A stretch of 8,881 nt of DNA from DATCRE01 sp964235605 (GCA_964235605.1 CAXSCR010000099.1:1-8881); one strand, 5' to 3'. Shown: positions 1 through 5,571, counted from the first letter of the stretch. Numbers and translations: made by a program. Notes: generated by a model from the letters alone, not told the origin.

Positions 1-326
1 GTACGCCTGAAATAGCTCTACAGTTTTATTCTATTTTAGTCGGACAATAGTGATAATATAAGTATTACTATTCTGCATCAACCTAATCTTTAGGTGTACT
101 TATTACGAGACAATCTAAGGCCTAGAAATAAACCAACGCAATCATTCTATTCTGATATTATCATGTGCCTTAATGGCTGATGCAACTAGGAAGGAGAAGG
201 GCTGGATGATTATAAAAATCAGTTTTTAAGCCATTTTCATAGATTACAAAACGTTGTTTTATAATATTATTTTATTAAACTTTCAGAAATATTTGAAAGT
301 TTAATAAATATGCTTAAGTTTGTCGT
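1..326. other. Intergenic region before the gbsR-like gene
   Basis: I see no supportable gene here. The region holds an imperfect inverted repeat at 46-72 (AATAGTGATA, 7-base spacer, TATTACTATT, one mismatch in ten pairs) of unknown role. It also holds the long regulator palindrome at 271-308. A short open frame at 173-229 (18 codons) has no recognisable content and is not called. The segment is AT-rich, and the neighbour to the left is outside the window. Confidence 0.6.
271..308. promoter_or_regulatory. Palindromic operator upstream of the gbsR-like gene
   Basis: The sequence shows two perfect 15-base inverted arms, TTTATTAAACTTTCA (271-285) and TGAAAGTTTAATAAA (294-308), separated by 8 bases. 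It ends 18 bases before the GTG start of the regulator, where a promoter or autoregulatory operator would be expected. The inner core ACTTTCA-N8-TGAAAGT recurs with identical spacing at 844-865, just past the regulator. Dimeric winged-helix regulators of the MarR/GbsR type usually bind such palindromes, so autoregulation is inferred. AATATTTG inside the palindrome is one base off the Bacteroidota -7 box. Confidence 0.7.
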
Positions 327-824
327 GTGAAGTACAACGAAGCAAAGCAAAAGTTTATTCAAGCGTGGGGCACGTTAGGCTCAAATTGGGGTATTAACAA
401 AGCAATGGCACAAATTCATGCTTTGTTATTATTAACAACAGAACCCTTGTCAGCAGAAGAGATTATGGATGAGCTCCAAATGTCAAGGGGAAATGTAAAT
501 ATGAATTTACGTGCTTTGATGGATTGGGGAATTGTTAAGAAAGAGCACAGGGTAGGAGAGCGAAAGGAATTTTTTTCGACTGGCAAAGATGTGTGGGATT
601 TAGCCAAGCAAGTTTCGCGTGAGCGGCGGAGAAGGGAAATCGAACCTATCTTGAATGTATTGGAAGAAGTGCAGCAAGTGACTGGAGAAAATAAAAAGTC
701 GGTAGCTGAATTTAAAAAAGTTACAAAAGAACTATTTGATTTTTCATTGAAGGTAGATGGCATGATAGATAAATTTTCTAAGTCAGATCAGAGCTGGTTC
801 TATAAATTATTGATGAAATTATAA
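327..824 (+). CDS. GbsR/MarR-family winged-helix transcriptional regulator
   Basis: This 165-residue cytoplasmic protein belongs to the GbsR-like branch of MarR regulators (COG1510 type). An N-terminal helix leads into a winged helix-turn-helix at about residues 26-84. The recognition-helix segment SRGNVNMNLRALMDWGIV (53-70) is followed by a charged wing (KKEHRVGERKEFF). The C-terminal half is helical and charged (RERRRREIE near 100), which would suit dimerisation. The start is GTG at 327: the protein conserves family-like sequence from its first residues (KYNEAKQKFIQAWGTLG), and no in-frame ATG precedes it. A six-codon frame, ATG at 310 to TGA at 328-330, overlaps the GTG. Near-identical palindromes flank the gene, so it probably represses itself and the unit downstream. 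The effector is unknown. GbsR of Bacillus responds to choline, but nothing here points to that. Confidence 0.9.
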   Translation: MKYNEAKQKFIQAWGTLGSNWGINKAMAQIHALLLLTTEPLSAEEIMDELQMSRGNVNMNLRALMDWGIVKKEHRVGERKEFFSTGKDVWDLAKQVSRERRRREIEPILNVLEEVQQVTGENKKSVAEFKKVTKELFDFSLKVDGMIDKFSKSDQSWFYKLLMKL

Positions 825-843
825 TAATTTTTTTATATCGTAT

Positions 844-865
844 ACTTTCATAAATTATTGAAAGT
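844..865. promoter_or_regulatory. Second palindromic operator, upstream of the Tc-toxin remnant
   Basis: ACTTTCA (844-850), the 8-base spacer taaattat, and TGAAAGT (859-865) repeat exactly the core and spacing of the palindrome at 271-308. It lies 20 bases after the regulator stop codon and 23 bases before the ATG at 889. It is therefore placed to let the regulator control the next transcript. Its arms are 7 bases against 15 for the upstream copy, so affinity may be lower. Binding is inferred. Confidence 0.65.
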
Positions 866-888
866 TTTGAAATATTATTTAAACTTAA

Positions 889-1322
889 ATGTATAATGAG
901 ACCGCCAAGTTATTCAGCTTAAAACATGAATTTGCTACGGAGTGGTATAAGTTTTTGAATCCCATTGTCACTGCTGATCAGGAATTGATCATCAACCTCA
1001 ACCCAGAGCACTTCCATTCTTTATCCGCAGTAAGTTATCTACCCTTCAAATTAAAAAGGTAGATGTATTTGTAGAAAGCAAGGATGTAGCAGCGCCAAAT
1101 TATATCGCAAATATTAAAGTGACAAGCGCATCCTCAATAGATAATATTGCGATAGATGCTGATTCATTTTATAATGCAGTTCCCCATGCCTCACGTGAGG
1201 TCACAGCAAACACGCTGGGAATTGGTTCTGTAAAAATTAAAACTGATTCAGCTACCGATTTCAAATCGCTATCAAGCGATCAAATTGATAATATCTTTAT
1301 TCTATTTCAATTGGGAAGCTAA
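889..1322 (+). pseudogene. C-terminal remnant of a Tc-toxin A (TcA/TcdA-like) subunit, frameshifted
   Basis: Two consecutive frames together encode the end of a Tc (toxin complex) A-type protein. Frame one, 889-1014, begins with ATG and gives NETAKLFSLKHEFATEWYKF followed by LNP and then INLNPEHF. Frame two, 1017-1322, continues with FFIRSKLSTLQIKKVDVFVE and ends FILFQLGS. Similar SLRHEFPTEW..FL and ERFPFF motifs occur near the end of TcA proteins, before the TcB-binding tip. Restoring one base near 1015 (cttcca to cttccca) joins the frames with the expected proline and gives about 144 residues. Full TcA subunits usually exceed 2000, so the receptor-binding, shell and pore regions are missing. 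The in-frame TAA just before ATG 889 marks the edge of the remnant. Without the repair, frame one stops at 1060-1062. No slippery heptamer is visible, so deletion decay or a sequencing error is likelier than programmed frameshifting. The family call comes from motif memory and needs a search. Confidence 0.7.
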
Positions 1323-1645
1323 TGAATTTGAGCGGTACAATAGAAAGTATGGTACGGTATGTGGTGTACATTGCTGACCATGAGGAAGTGAGTCTTTTTG
1401 GCTCATTGGTAAATGGCACTGCTAATGTACACAGCGATATTGATTTATTGATTGTGACCCAAAGTAGCATTGATAAGAAAGAGGCGATAAGTAGAATCAG
1501 GTTACATGCCAACCAGTTTTCATTAAAAGCAGATGTATTAATCTTTTCAAAACCTGAATTAGAAAAGGAGATGTTAATTGCCAATGGTTTTTTAAAAGCC
1601 ATCATAAAGTCAGGTAAAATTATTTATAAAAAAGATTTTAGTTGA
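1322..1645 (+). CDS. MNT-type minimal nucleotidyltransferase (MntA-like)
   Basis: This 107-residue protein has the polymerase-beta-like nucleotidyltransferase signature GS-x10-DxD: G27-S28, then D39-I-D41 in SDIDLLIV. A third carboxylate is probably D71 in KADVLIFS. The motif matches that of MntA antitoxins, which in MNT/HEPN toxin-antitoxin pairs transfer AMP to the HEPN toxin. The size is typical of such minimal enzymes. The ATG overlaps the stop codon of the Tc-toxin remnant as TAATG (1320-1324), implying translational coupling and shared transcription. The oddity is the absence of a HEPN gene: nothing credible follows before the terminator at 1773-1808, and the gene before it is a toxin fragment. 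It may be an orphan antitoxin, an enzyme that once served the Tc locus, or a partner of a distant gene. The fold is confident and the role is not. Confidence 0.8.
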   Translation: MNLSGTIESMVRYVVYIADHEEVSLFGSLVNGTANVHSDIDLLIVTQSSIDKKEAISRIRLHANQFSLKADVLIFSKPELEKEMLIANGFLKAIIKSGKIIYKKDFS

Positions 1646-1772
1646 TTTGAATTATTCTGCAATTATTCTACTTTAGTGCCTCGGAGTTCCTTGAAGGTGA
1701 ATTATTGAATTGAAATAGACCGAGGTCAGATTAAGGTACATCGAAAAAGAACATCGAATTTAAAGTTGAATG

Positions 1773-1808
1773 AGCCATCGAAGTGTCTTCGCGGGCTTTT
1801 TGTTTTTT
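1773..1808 (+). terminator. Rho-independent terminator after the nucleotidyltransferase
   Basis: The hairpin has an outer stem AGCC (1773-1776)/GGCT (1794-1797), a two-by-two internal mismatch, and an inner stem CGAAG (1779-1783)/CTTCG (1787-1791) around a TGT loop. A T-rich tail TTTTGTTTTTT follows. It lies about 130 bases after the stop of the nucleotidyltransferase gene and would end the + strand unit that begins near 889. Confidence 0.65.
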
Positions 1809-1986
1809 AGGCGCTTTTGTAAGTGTATCTCGAAGTGTAGAGCAACTCGTTGTGTTATTACAACTTTGATTTAATCTTCAACTATTTAGAAAACCAAAGG
1901 AGCTAAGCAACGCCAGACATCATAGAGTGGAGACAGAAACCACATAAAAAAACTTGGTGTTACTGAAAAGTCTAAAGAGTAGGAAC

Positions 1987-2014
1987 AATTTAATTTAATT
2001 TAATTTAATTTAAT
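1987..2014 (+). repeat. Pentanucleotide microsatellite (AATTT)5.6 before the DUF5362 gene
   Basis: Five complete AATTT units (1987-2011) plus AAT (2012-2014) form a perfect tandem array that ends 5 bases before the ATG at 2020. It therefore covers the leader and the usual initiation-region spacer. Arrays like this can change length by slipped-strand mispairing, and here that would alter promoter or ribosome spacing without touching the reading frame. Variability is inferred; only the repeat itself is seen. Confidence 0.85.
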
Positions 2015-2019
2015 ATGAT

Positions 2020-2469
2020 ATGGAAAATTTAGACAGCCACCTGCCAAGTGAGAACAGCTTATTCGGCACCAATGAAATCATACGTTATTTACTGGAGGCC
2101 GCCAAATGGGGTAAATTTCTTGCCATTATGGGTTATATCGGAATCGGGTTGATACTACTGATTCCTATCGGTGTGATGGTGATGGCCATGGGCAGTGCTT
2201 CCACCCTTTTTCCAGGTATGGGATTTGGCATGGGTGCGCTTGGAATGATATACATTGCCATCGCTGCTTTTTATTTTTTTCCGGTATACTACCTACACCA
2301 GTTCTCATTGAAAATTAAACAAGGATTAACCTCACAGGATCCGCAATATGTTACATCTGGGTTTCGGAATTTGAAATCCCTCTTTAAGTTCATGGCCATC
2401 TCTATAGTTATCATCTTGTCCATTTATGTCGTGTTCATTGTAGTTGCTTTAGGGGTTGGATTGGTTTGA
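2020..2469 (+). CDS. DUF5362 family integral membrane protein
   Basis: This 149-residue protein resembles the DUF5362 family of uncharacterised Bacteroidota membrane proteins. An acidic, polar N-terminus (1-20) and an amphipathic EAAKWGKFL segment (26-34) precede a first membrane helix (about 32-57). A methionine/glycine-rich linker and a second helix follow (about 69-91, ending YFFPVYYLHQF). A cytoplasmic-looking stretch with SGFRNLKSLFKFM (113-125) leads into a third helix (about 122-147). FFPVYYL and FRNLKSL are the features I associate with the family. The biochemical role is unknown. ATG 2020 is chosen because the family-like N-terminus starts there; the ATG at 2015 is out of frame and closes after five codons. 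The gene appears to be alone, downstream of a terminator, with the AATTT microsatellite directly before it. Confidence 0.8.
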   Translation: MENLDSHLPSENSLFGTNEIIRYLLEAAKWGKFLAIMGYIGIGLILLIPIGVMVMAMGSASTLFPGMGFGMGALGMIYIAIAAFYFFPVYYLHQFSLKIKQGLTSQDPQYVTSGFRNLKSLFKFMAISIVIILSIYVVFIVVALGVGLV

Positions 2470-2802
2470 GCGAAGTAAAATGCGCGACAGACAAGGCACT
2501 GATTTATTAATTTTCTGAAGTCACAACCAAATTTTTATGTAAGATTGCTAAACAGGACGAAGCTGATTTATGTGCGATACGTTGAGACCCCGTGAGAAAT
2601 ATTTAATTCTCCGCAGACTCTCCCGTCTCGGCTTAGGTTAAACTACATTTATGGAGAAGCATACGCTGTATATCCTTCCACGAGCGTATTAAAGTGTTTT
2701 AAACCTTTCCATAAAATTGACATCCAGCAAGCAATCCTTTGCTTTTATAACCGCGCTAGCTTGGTTTTAAAAACGCAGCGTTAACTGCATCGAATGCTAA
2801 TG
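2470..2802. other. Intergenic region with nested inverted repeats, between convergent genes
   Basis: No gene is supported in these 333 bases. Structure is plentiful: a nested inverted repeat at 2584-2629, ATACGCT/AGCGTAT arms at 2661-2667 and 2683-2689 with a 15-base loop, and AAGCAA-TCCT-TTGCTT near 2729-2744. The decamer CCGCGCTAGC at 2751-2760 is also found inverted at 4070-4079. A small AACG-CAG-CGTT hairpin (2772-2782) with a T run on the - strand could be a weak terminator for the WG-repeat gene. No clear terminator for the DUF5362 gene is visible. Confidence 0.55.
2584..2629. repeat. Nested inverted repeat, REP-like
   Basis: An outer pair GAGAC (2584-2588)/GTCTC (2625-2629) encloses an inner pair GAGAA (2594-2598)/TTCTC (2607-2611) with an 8-base AT loop. 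The element is more GC-rich than its surroundings and lies between convergent genes. This is the usual setting for dispersed palindromic elements. It has no T tract that would make it a terminator. Confidence 0.4.
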
Positions 2803-3930
2803 TTAAAAATTTTGTAGCAGCATTTTATCTTCCTTTAATGACTTGAGTTTATCAAATTTCGGTTCGGCTGTGAATTGGCCCGTTTTGTCTATAATTCCCC
2901 ACTTGCCCTTTTGTTTTATAATGGCATGTCCGTCGATAAATTCGTAGGCATGGTTAAAATTAACAGGTATAACCCAAGTACCAGTCTTATCAATGTATCC
3001 CCATAGTAGGCCCTTCTGGGCTTGTGCATATCCATCAGCGTAATCTTCCAATCCGTTAAGCTCAGGCTTTACAATCCATTCTCCTTTGGTGTTAATAATA
3101 CCCCATAGGTAATTTGACTTTGCTCTTGCTAATCCGTCGACAAAGGGTTCGAGGTTATCATAGGTGGGCTCTATGATCCATTGGCCTAGTGTATCTACCA
3201 CTCCCCAGCGATTGCCTTTCACTCTTGCCATTCCATTTTCAAACGGTCTAAAAACTTCGAAATGATTTGTGCCGATGTGCTTGTTATTTTTATCGATGAT
3301 TATCCAACTGTTCTTGTGTTCTACAAACGCACGACCATCGCTAAAACTACCCAAGTGTTCATACATGGGTTGTATTGCCCACTCGCCTGTTCTGTTTATG
3401 TAACCCCATTCACCCTTTGCTTTCGCCATAGCAAGATCATCACCGAAATCTTCAAGTCCCGAAAAAATTGGTTTAATTACCCAACTACCATTTTTATCGA
3501 TCATACCCCAGTAACCACCTTTCGCTTTGGCACGTGCCAAGCCGTCATTATTGAAGGATTCAATTTTTAATACACTAGGTTGCATAATCCATTTACCTTT
3601 TTTGTCTATCAATCCGAAGAGTGCTGAGTTATCATCAACATTAATAACTTTTACTGCGGCTACACCTTCAAAAAAATTCTTTGCTGCGTCATATTTAATT
3701 GCGGTGGCTAGTTCTCCATTTTCATTCACATATCCCCATTTCAAATTGATTCTTACTCTGGCCACACCATCCATAAATATATCAACATCGTCAAAGACAG
3801 GTTGGATAACCCAATTGCCGTTAACATCTATAAAACCGAACTTTTTATTTTCCTGTGCTGGATACAGCTTTTGTGCCTGTAGAGTTAGGGAGATAATTGA
3901 AAACAGTATAACTAAAATACGAGGGTTCAT
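2803..3930 (-). CDS. Secreted WG-repeat protein
   Basis: The protein starts with MNPRILVILFSIISLTLQAQ, a signal peptide likely cut near AQ|K, so it should be exported to the periplasm or cell surface. The rest is almost entirely ten WG-type repeats of about 35 residues, for example WGYVNENG, FGLIDKKGKWIMQP, WGMIDKNGSWVIKP, WGYINRTGEWAIQP and WGIIDKTGQF. Each is followed by a F/Y-x2-L/A and D-G-x-A segment. WG repeats (PF14903 type) form beta-hairpin arrays and are thought to mediate binding, but no catalytic residues are visible. The frame is open up to an ATG at 3999. I chose ATG 3930 because the extra 23 residues would bury the signal peptide, and because a -7-like box lies at 3955-3962, inside the extension. 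The length from 3930 is 375 residues. The gene is transcribed alone, opposite in direction to its neighbours, and its ligand is unknown. Confidence 0.88.
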   Translation of the reverse strand: MNPRILVILFSIISLTLQAQKLYPAQENKKFGFIDVNGNWVIQPVFDDVDIFMDGVARVRINLKWGYVNENGELATAIKYDAAKNFFEGVAAVKVINVDDNSALFGLIDKKGKWIMQPSVLKIESFNNDGLARAKAKGGYWGMIDKNGSWVIKPIFSGLEDFGDDLAMAKAKGEWGYINRTGEWAIQPMYEHLGSFSDGRAFVEHKNSWIIIDKNNKHIGTNHFEVFRPFENGMARVKGNRWGVVDTLGQWIIEPTYDNLEPFVDGLARAKSNYLWGIINTKGEWIVKPELNGLEDYADGYAQAQKGLLWGYIDKTGTWVIPVNFNHAYEFIDGHAIIKQKGKWGIIDKTGQFTAEPKFDKLKSLKEDKMLLQNF

Positions 3931-3954
3931 AAGTGTGTTTTTTTTAATGTGATT

Positions 3955-3962
3955 CAAAATTA
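3955..3962 (-). promoter_or_regulatory. Bacteroidota -7 promoter box for the WG-repeat gene
   Basis: On the - strand this reads TAATTTTG, an exact match to the TAnnTTTG -7 element of Bacteroidota primary-sigma promoters. It lies 24 bases upstream of the ATG at 3930, leaving a short untranslated leader. No convincing -33 TTTG is present at the expected spacing, so the call rests on one box and its position. Confidence 0.45.
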
Positions 3963-3999
3963 TCAGCTTTAGTGTGGATAAAAAATATTTCCCAACCAA

Positions 4000-4388
4000 A
4001 TTGTGCTGAGTTAAGGAGCTTATTTAAGTTGTATTGTTATTGACACTGCTTAAAGTCTGTAACTAACAGGCTAGCGCGGCTAGCTTTGCACTTTCGCGCA
4101 AGTATAGGTTTTATTTTTTTAAGGTATTGATAGCATCTTTATTTCAATAGTAATCAACGTGTCATCAACAATGAGTTTAAGTAAAAAATAAAGCAATCAT
4201 AAAAAAGATGTCAAGTCGTTGTGGTAGTAAAACATAAGTCCAATTGTAAGAGGCAAAATATAAGACTACCAATGGTTACAGCCCCCACAGGTAGGGTGGC
4301 CATTTGGTGAATTAAAGTAATAGCAAATCAAATAGTAAATAGCATAGCAGAAAGCAACTTTAGAAAATAAGTAAACAAGTAATTATAT
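4000..4388. other. Intergenic region between the divergent WG-repeat and AraC genes
   Basis: No gene is supported in these 389 bases. The region contains the decamer GCTAGCGCGG at 4070-4079, the inverse of 2751-2760, followed by a second GCTAGC. It also holds a large stem-loop at 4268-4308. The remainder is AT-rich without recognisable coding content. It should hold the AraC promoter, but I find no TAnnTTTG box near 4389. Confidence 0.55.
4268..4308. other. Two-part stem-loop upstream of the AraC-family gene
   Basis: The outer stem pairs ACCAATGG (4268-4275) with CCATTTGGT (4300-4308), with one bulged T. The inner stem pairs CCCCC (4282-4286) with GGGTGG (4294-4299), again with one bulged T, around a 7-base loop. 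It sits 80 bases before the AraC start and is not followed by a T run, so it is not a classic terminator. It could be a structured leader or a protein-binding site. Confidence 0.4.
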
Positions 4389-5261
4389 ATGACAACTGCC
4401 AGGAAAAACATACCCATAAGATATATGGATTCAACCAAAAAAGAGTTGAATGCTTCTGAAAGTTTTAATATACGAGATGTTCGCGATCTCCTTGCTGGAA
4501 AGGACATGGTTCAGGAGCTTCATCGACATGATTTTTTTTATGTTCTCGCATTGAAAAAAGCATCAGGCAAACATGAAATTGATTTTGCGTCATATAAAGT
4601 TAGTGATAATTCTATTTTCTTGATGCGTCCTGGACAGGTACATGCGCTCACATTGAAAGCAGGGAGTAGGGGATATCTCATGGAATTTAAGACTGATTTC
4701 TATTATCCACATAACAAGGCATCGCATGAGATATTACGTAAGGCAAGGCATAAAAACTTTTGTCAACTCGATGTCAATGGGTTCAAAAAATTGATGGCTA
4801 TACTTATGAATATTTTTGAGGAGTATAACAACCAACAGGAAAGATATCAGGAAGTTATTAAAGCGAATATAGGTATCTTCTTTATCGAACTTGTTCGTCA
4901 TCGGCATAATCGTAAAAGCAACTGGAATGATACTAATGTCTACAAACATGATCGTCTTGAGGAATTTTTGGACCTTTTAGAAACTCATATCACTAAACAT
5001 AAGCAAGTGTCTCGATATGCAGATATGCTGAATCTCTCCAGCTATCAACTCAACGCAATTACGAAGGCAACAAGAGGTAAAACGTGTTCAGACCTTATTA
5101 ATGAATATATTATTCTGGAATCCAAGCGATACCTTCTAGCAACCTCCAATCAGGTAACACAAGTAGCTTATCATATGGGTTATGAAGATGTTTCTTATTT
5201 TATAAGATTCTTTCGAAAGCACACGGGTTACTCTCCTGAAGCTTTTAGAAAACAATTTTAG
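4389..5261 (+). CDS. AraC-family transcriptional regulator
   Basis: This 290-residue protein has the two-part AraC layout. Residues about 25-105 form a cupin-like sensor domain (ELHRHDFFYVLAL at 43-55, MRPGQVHAL at 79-87), where histidines line a possible ligand pocket. Residues about 188-290 form the AraC/XylS DNA-binding domain. Its first helix-turn-helix is near 207-227 (SRYADMLNLSSYQLN). The second is near 256-277 (TQVAYHMGYEDVSYFIRFFR), and the domain ends in the signature KHTGYSPEAFRKQF. ATG 4389 is used; M13 at 4425 is a possible shorter start that would lose no domain. The gene precedes, on the same strand, a small membrane protein and a thioredoxin-reductase-like enzyme. A direct repeat spaced two helical turns lies immediately after its stop codon and before their promoter, so it is probably their activator. 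The inducer is unknown. Confidence 0.93.
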   Translation: MTTARKNIPIRYMDSTKKELNASESFNIRDVRDLLAGKDMVQELHRHDFFYVLALKKASGKHEIDFASYKVSDNSIFLMRPGQVHALTLKAGSRGYLMEFKTDFYYPHNKASHEILRKARHKNFCQLDVNGFKKLMAILMNIFEEYNNQQERYQEVIKANIGIFFIELVRHRHNRKSNWNDTNVYKHDRLEEFLDLLETHITKHKQVSRYADMLNLSSYQLNAITKATRGKTCSDLINEYIILESKRYLLATSNQVTQVAYHMGYEDVSYFIRFFRKHTGYSPEAFRKQF

Positions 5262-5265
5262 CTTA

Positions 5266-5292
5266 GTCCTATTCAACTACATTTTTGTCCTA
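5266..5292 (+). promoter_or_regulatory. Candidate AraC-type binding site: direct repeat spaced 21 bp
   Basis: TTAGTCCTA (5263-5271) and TTTGTCCTA (5284-5292) agree at 8 of 9 bases and are exactly 21 bases apart, about two turns of DNA. AraC proteins commonly bind such direct repeats with their paired helix-turn-helix motifs. The second copy ends 22 bases before the -7 box at 5315, next to where RNA polymerase binds, which fits an activator. A six-base repeat alone could be chance. The spacing and position are the argument. Confidence 0.4.
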
Positions 5293-5314
5293 CCATGCTG
5301 ATTGTTCGGTGAAA

Positions 5315-5322
5315 TATCTTTG
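5315..5322 (+). promoter_or_regulatory. Bacteroidota -7 promoter box before the small membrane protein
   Basis: TATCTTTG exactly matches the TAnnTTTG -7 consensus and lies 24 bases before the ATG at 5347. No TTTG is found at the usual -33 spacing, which would suit a promoter needing an activator. This suggests that the small gene, and probably the flavoprotein gene after it, are transcribed separately from the AraC gene. Confidence 0.5.
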
Positions 5323-5346
5323 TGATAAATAAAAATGTAAATCTAT

Positions 5347-5571
5347 ATGAAAACTAAAATTAAATTAATTGCCTCCTTAAAGATTTGGATTGTCATTTAT
5401 CCATCGATCACGCTATTTCTTTATCTATTTGCAGAAGCATTATCGGTTTTGCCGTTGTACCAAAGAACATTCTTGCTAACCATTTCATTAGTTCCCTGGA
5501 TCGTATTCGTTGGACTGCCTATTGTAAATTCAGTCATCGGTCTGATTTCGCCTCAAGAAGAAAAAAAATAA
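5347..5571 (+). CDS. Small two-helix membrane protein resembling the ABM-protein membrane tail
   Basis: This 74-residue protein has a basic N-terminus (MKTKIKLIASLK), a first membrane helix at about 12-34, a short loop with LPLYQRTF, and a second helix at about 41-66. The tail is charged (SPQEEKK). The pattern of helix, LPLYQRT, long helix and VPWIVFVGLPIV resembles the membrane tail at the C-terminus of antibiotic-biosynthesis-monooxygenase-like proteins (COG3224 type). Here it stands alone, without the monooxygenase domain. That likeness is from memory and is an inference. The gene follows a -7 box and lies 118 bases before a flavin-dependent oxidoreductase on the same strand. A linked role, perhaps in handling a reactive or quinone-like small molecule at the membrane, is possible but unproven. 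Confidence 0.7.
   Translation: MKTKIKLIASLKIWIVIYPSITLFLYLFAEALSVLPLYQRTFLLTISLVPWIVFVGLPIVNSVIGLISPQEEKK

Larger units (their letters stand above)
1646..2019. other. Intergenic region with a terminator and a microsatellite
   Basis: No gene can be supported on either strand in these 374 bases, and in particular no HEPN-type partner for the preceding nucleotidyltransferase. The region contains a rho-independent terminator-like hairpin at 1773-1808 and a pentanucleotide tandem repeat at 1987-2014 that runs up to the next gene. I see no TAnnTTTG-type -7 box close to the downstream start codon. Confidence 0.6.

Noticed and set aside
173..229. Eighteen-codon open frame (ATG 173)
   Set aside because: It is too short, has no recognisable similarity and no supporting context.
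416..763. Open frame of 115 codons antisense to the gbsR-like gene
   Set aside because: It overlaps a well-supported winged-helix gene and has no family-like motifs.
1297..1605. Open frame of 102 codons on the - strand
   Set aside because: It lies antisense to the nucleotidyltransferase gene, whose catalytic motifs are clear. Its own translation has no recognisable features.
889..1645. Tc remnant plus nucleotidyltransferase read as a toxin-antitoxin pair
   Set aside because: The first frame is broken and matches the tail of a large injected toxin rather than a HEPN or other small toxin. The pairing is better explained as what is left of a larger operon.
2661..2689. ATACGCT/AGCGTAT inverted repeat as a terminator
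   Set aside because: The loop is 15 bases and no T run follows on either strand, so I mention it only as structure in the intergenic region.
3262..3952. Two + strand open frames inside the WG-repeat gene (3262-3570, 3527-3952)
   Set aside because: They are antisense to a clearly repetitive, signal-peptide-bearing protein and lack protein-like features.
4734..4949. Open frame of 71 codons antisense to the AraC-family gene
   Set aside because: It is inside a confident AraC gene and has no start context or recognisable domain.
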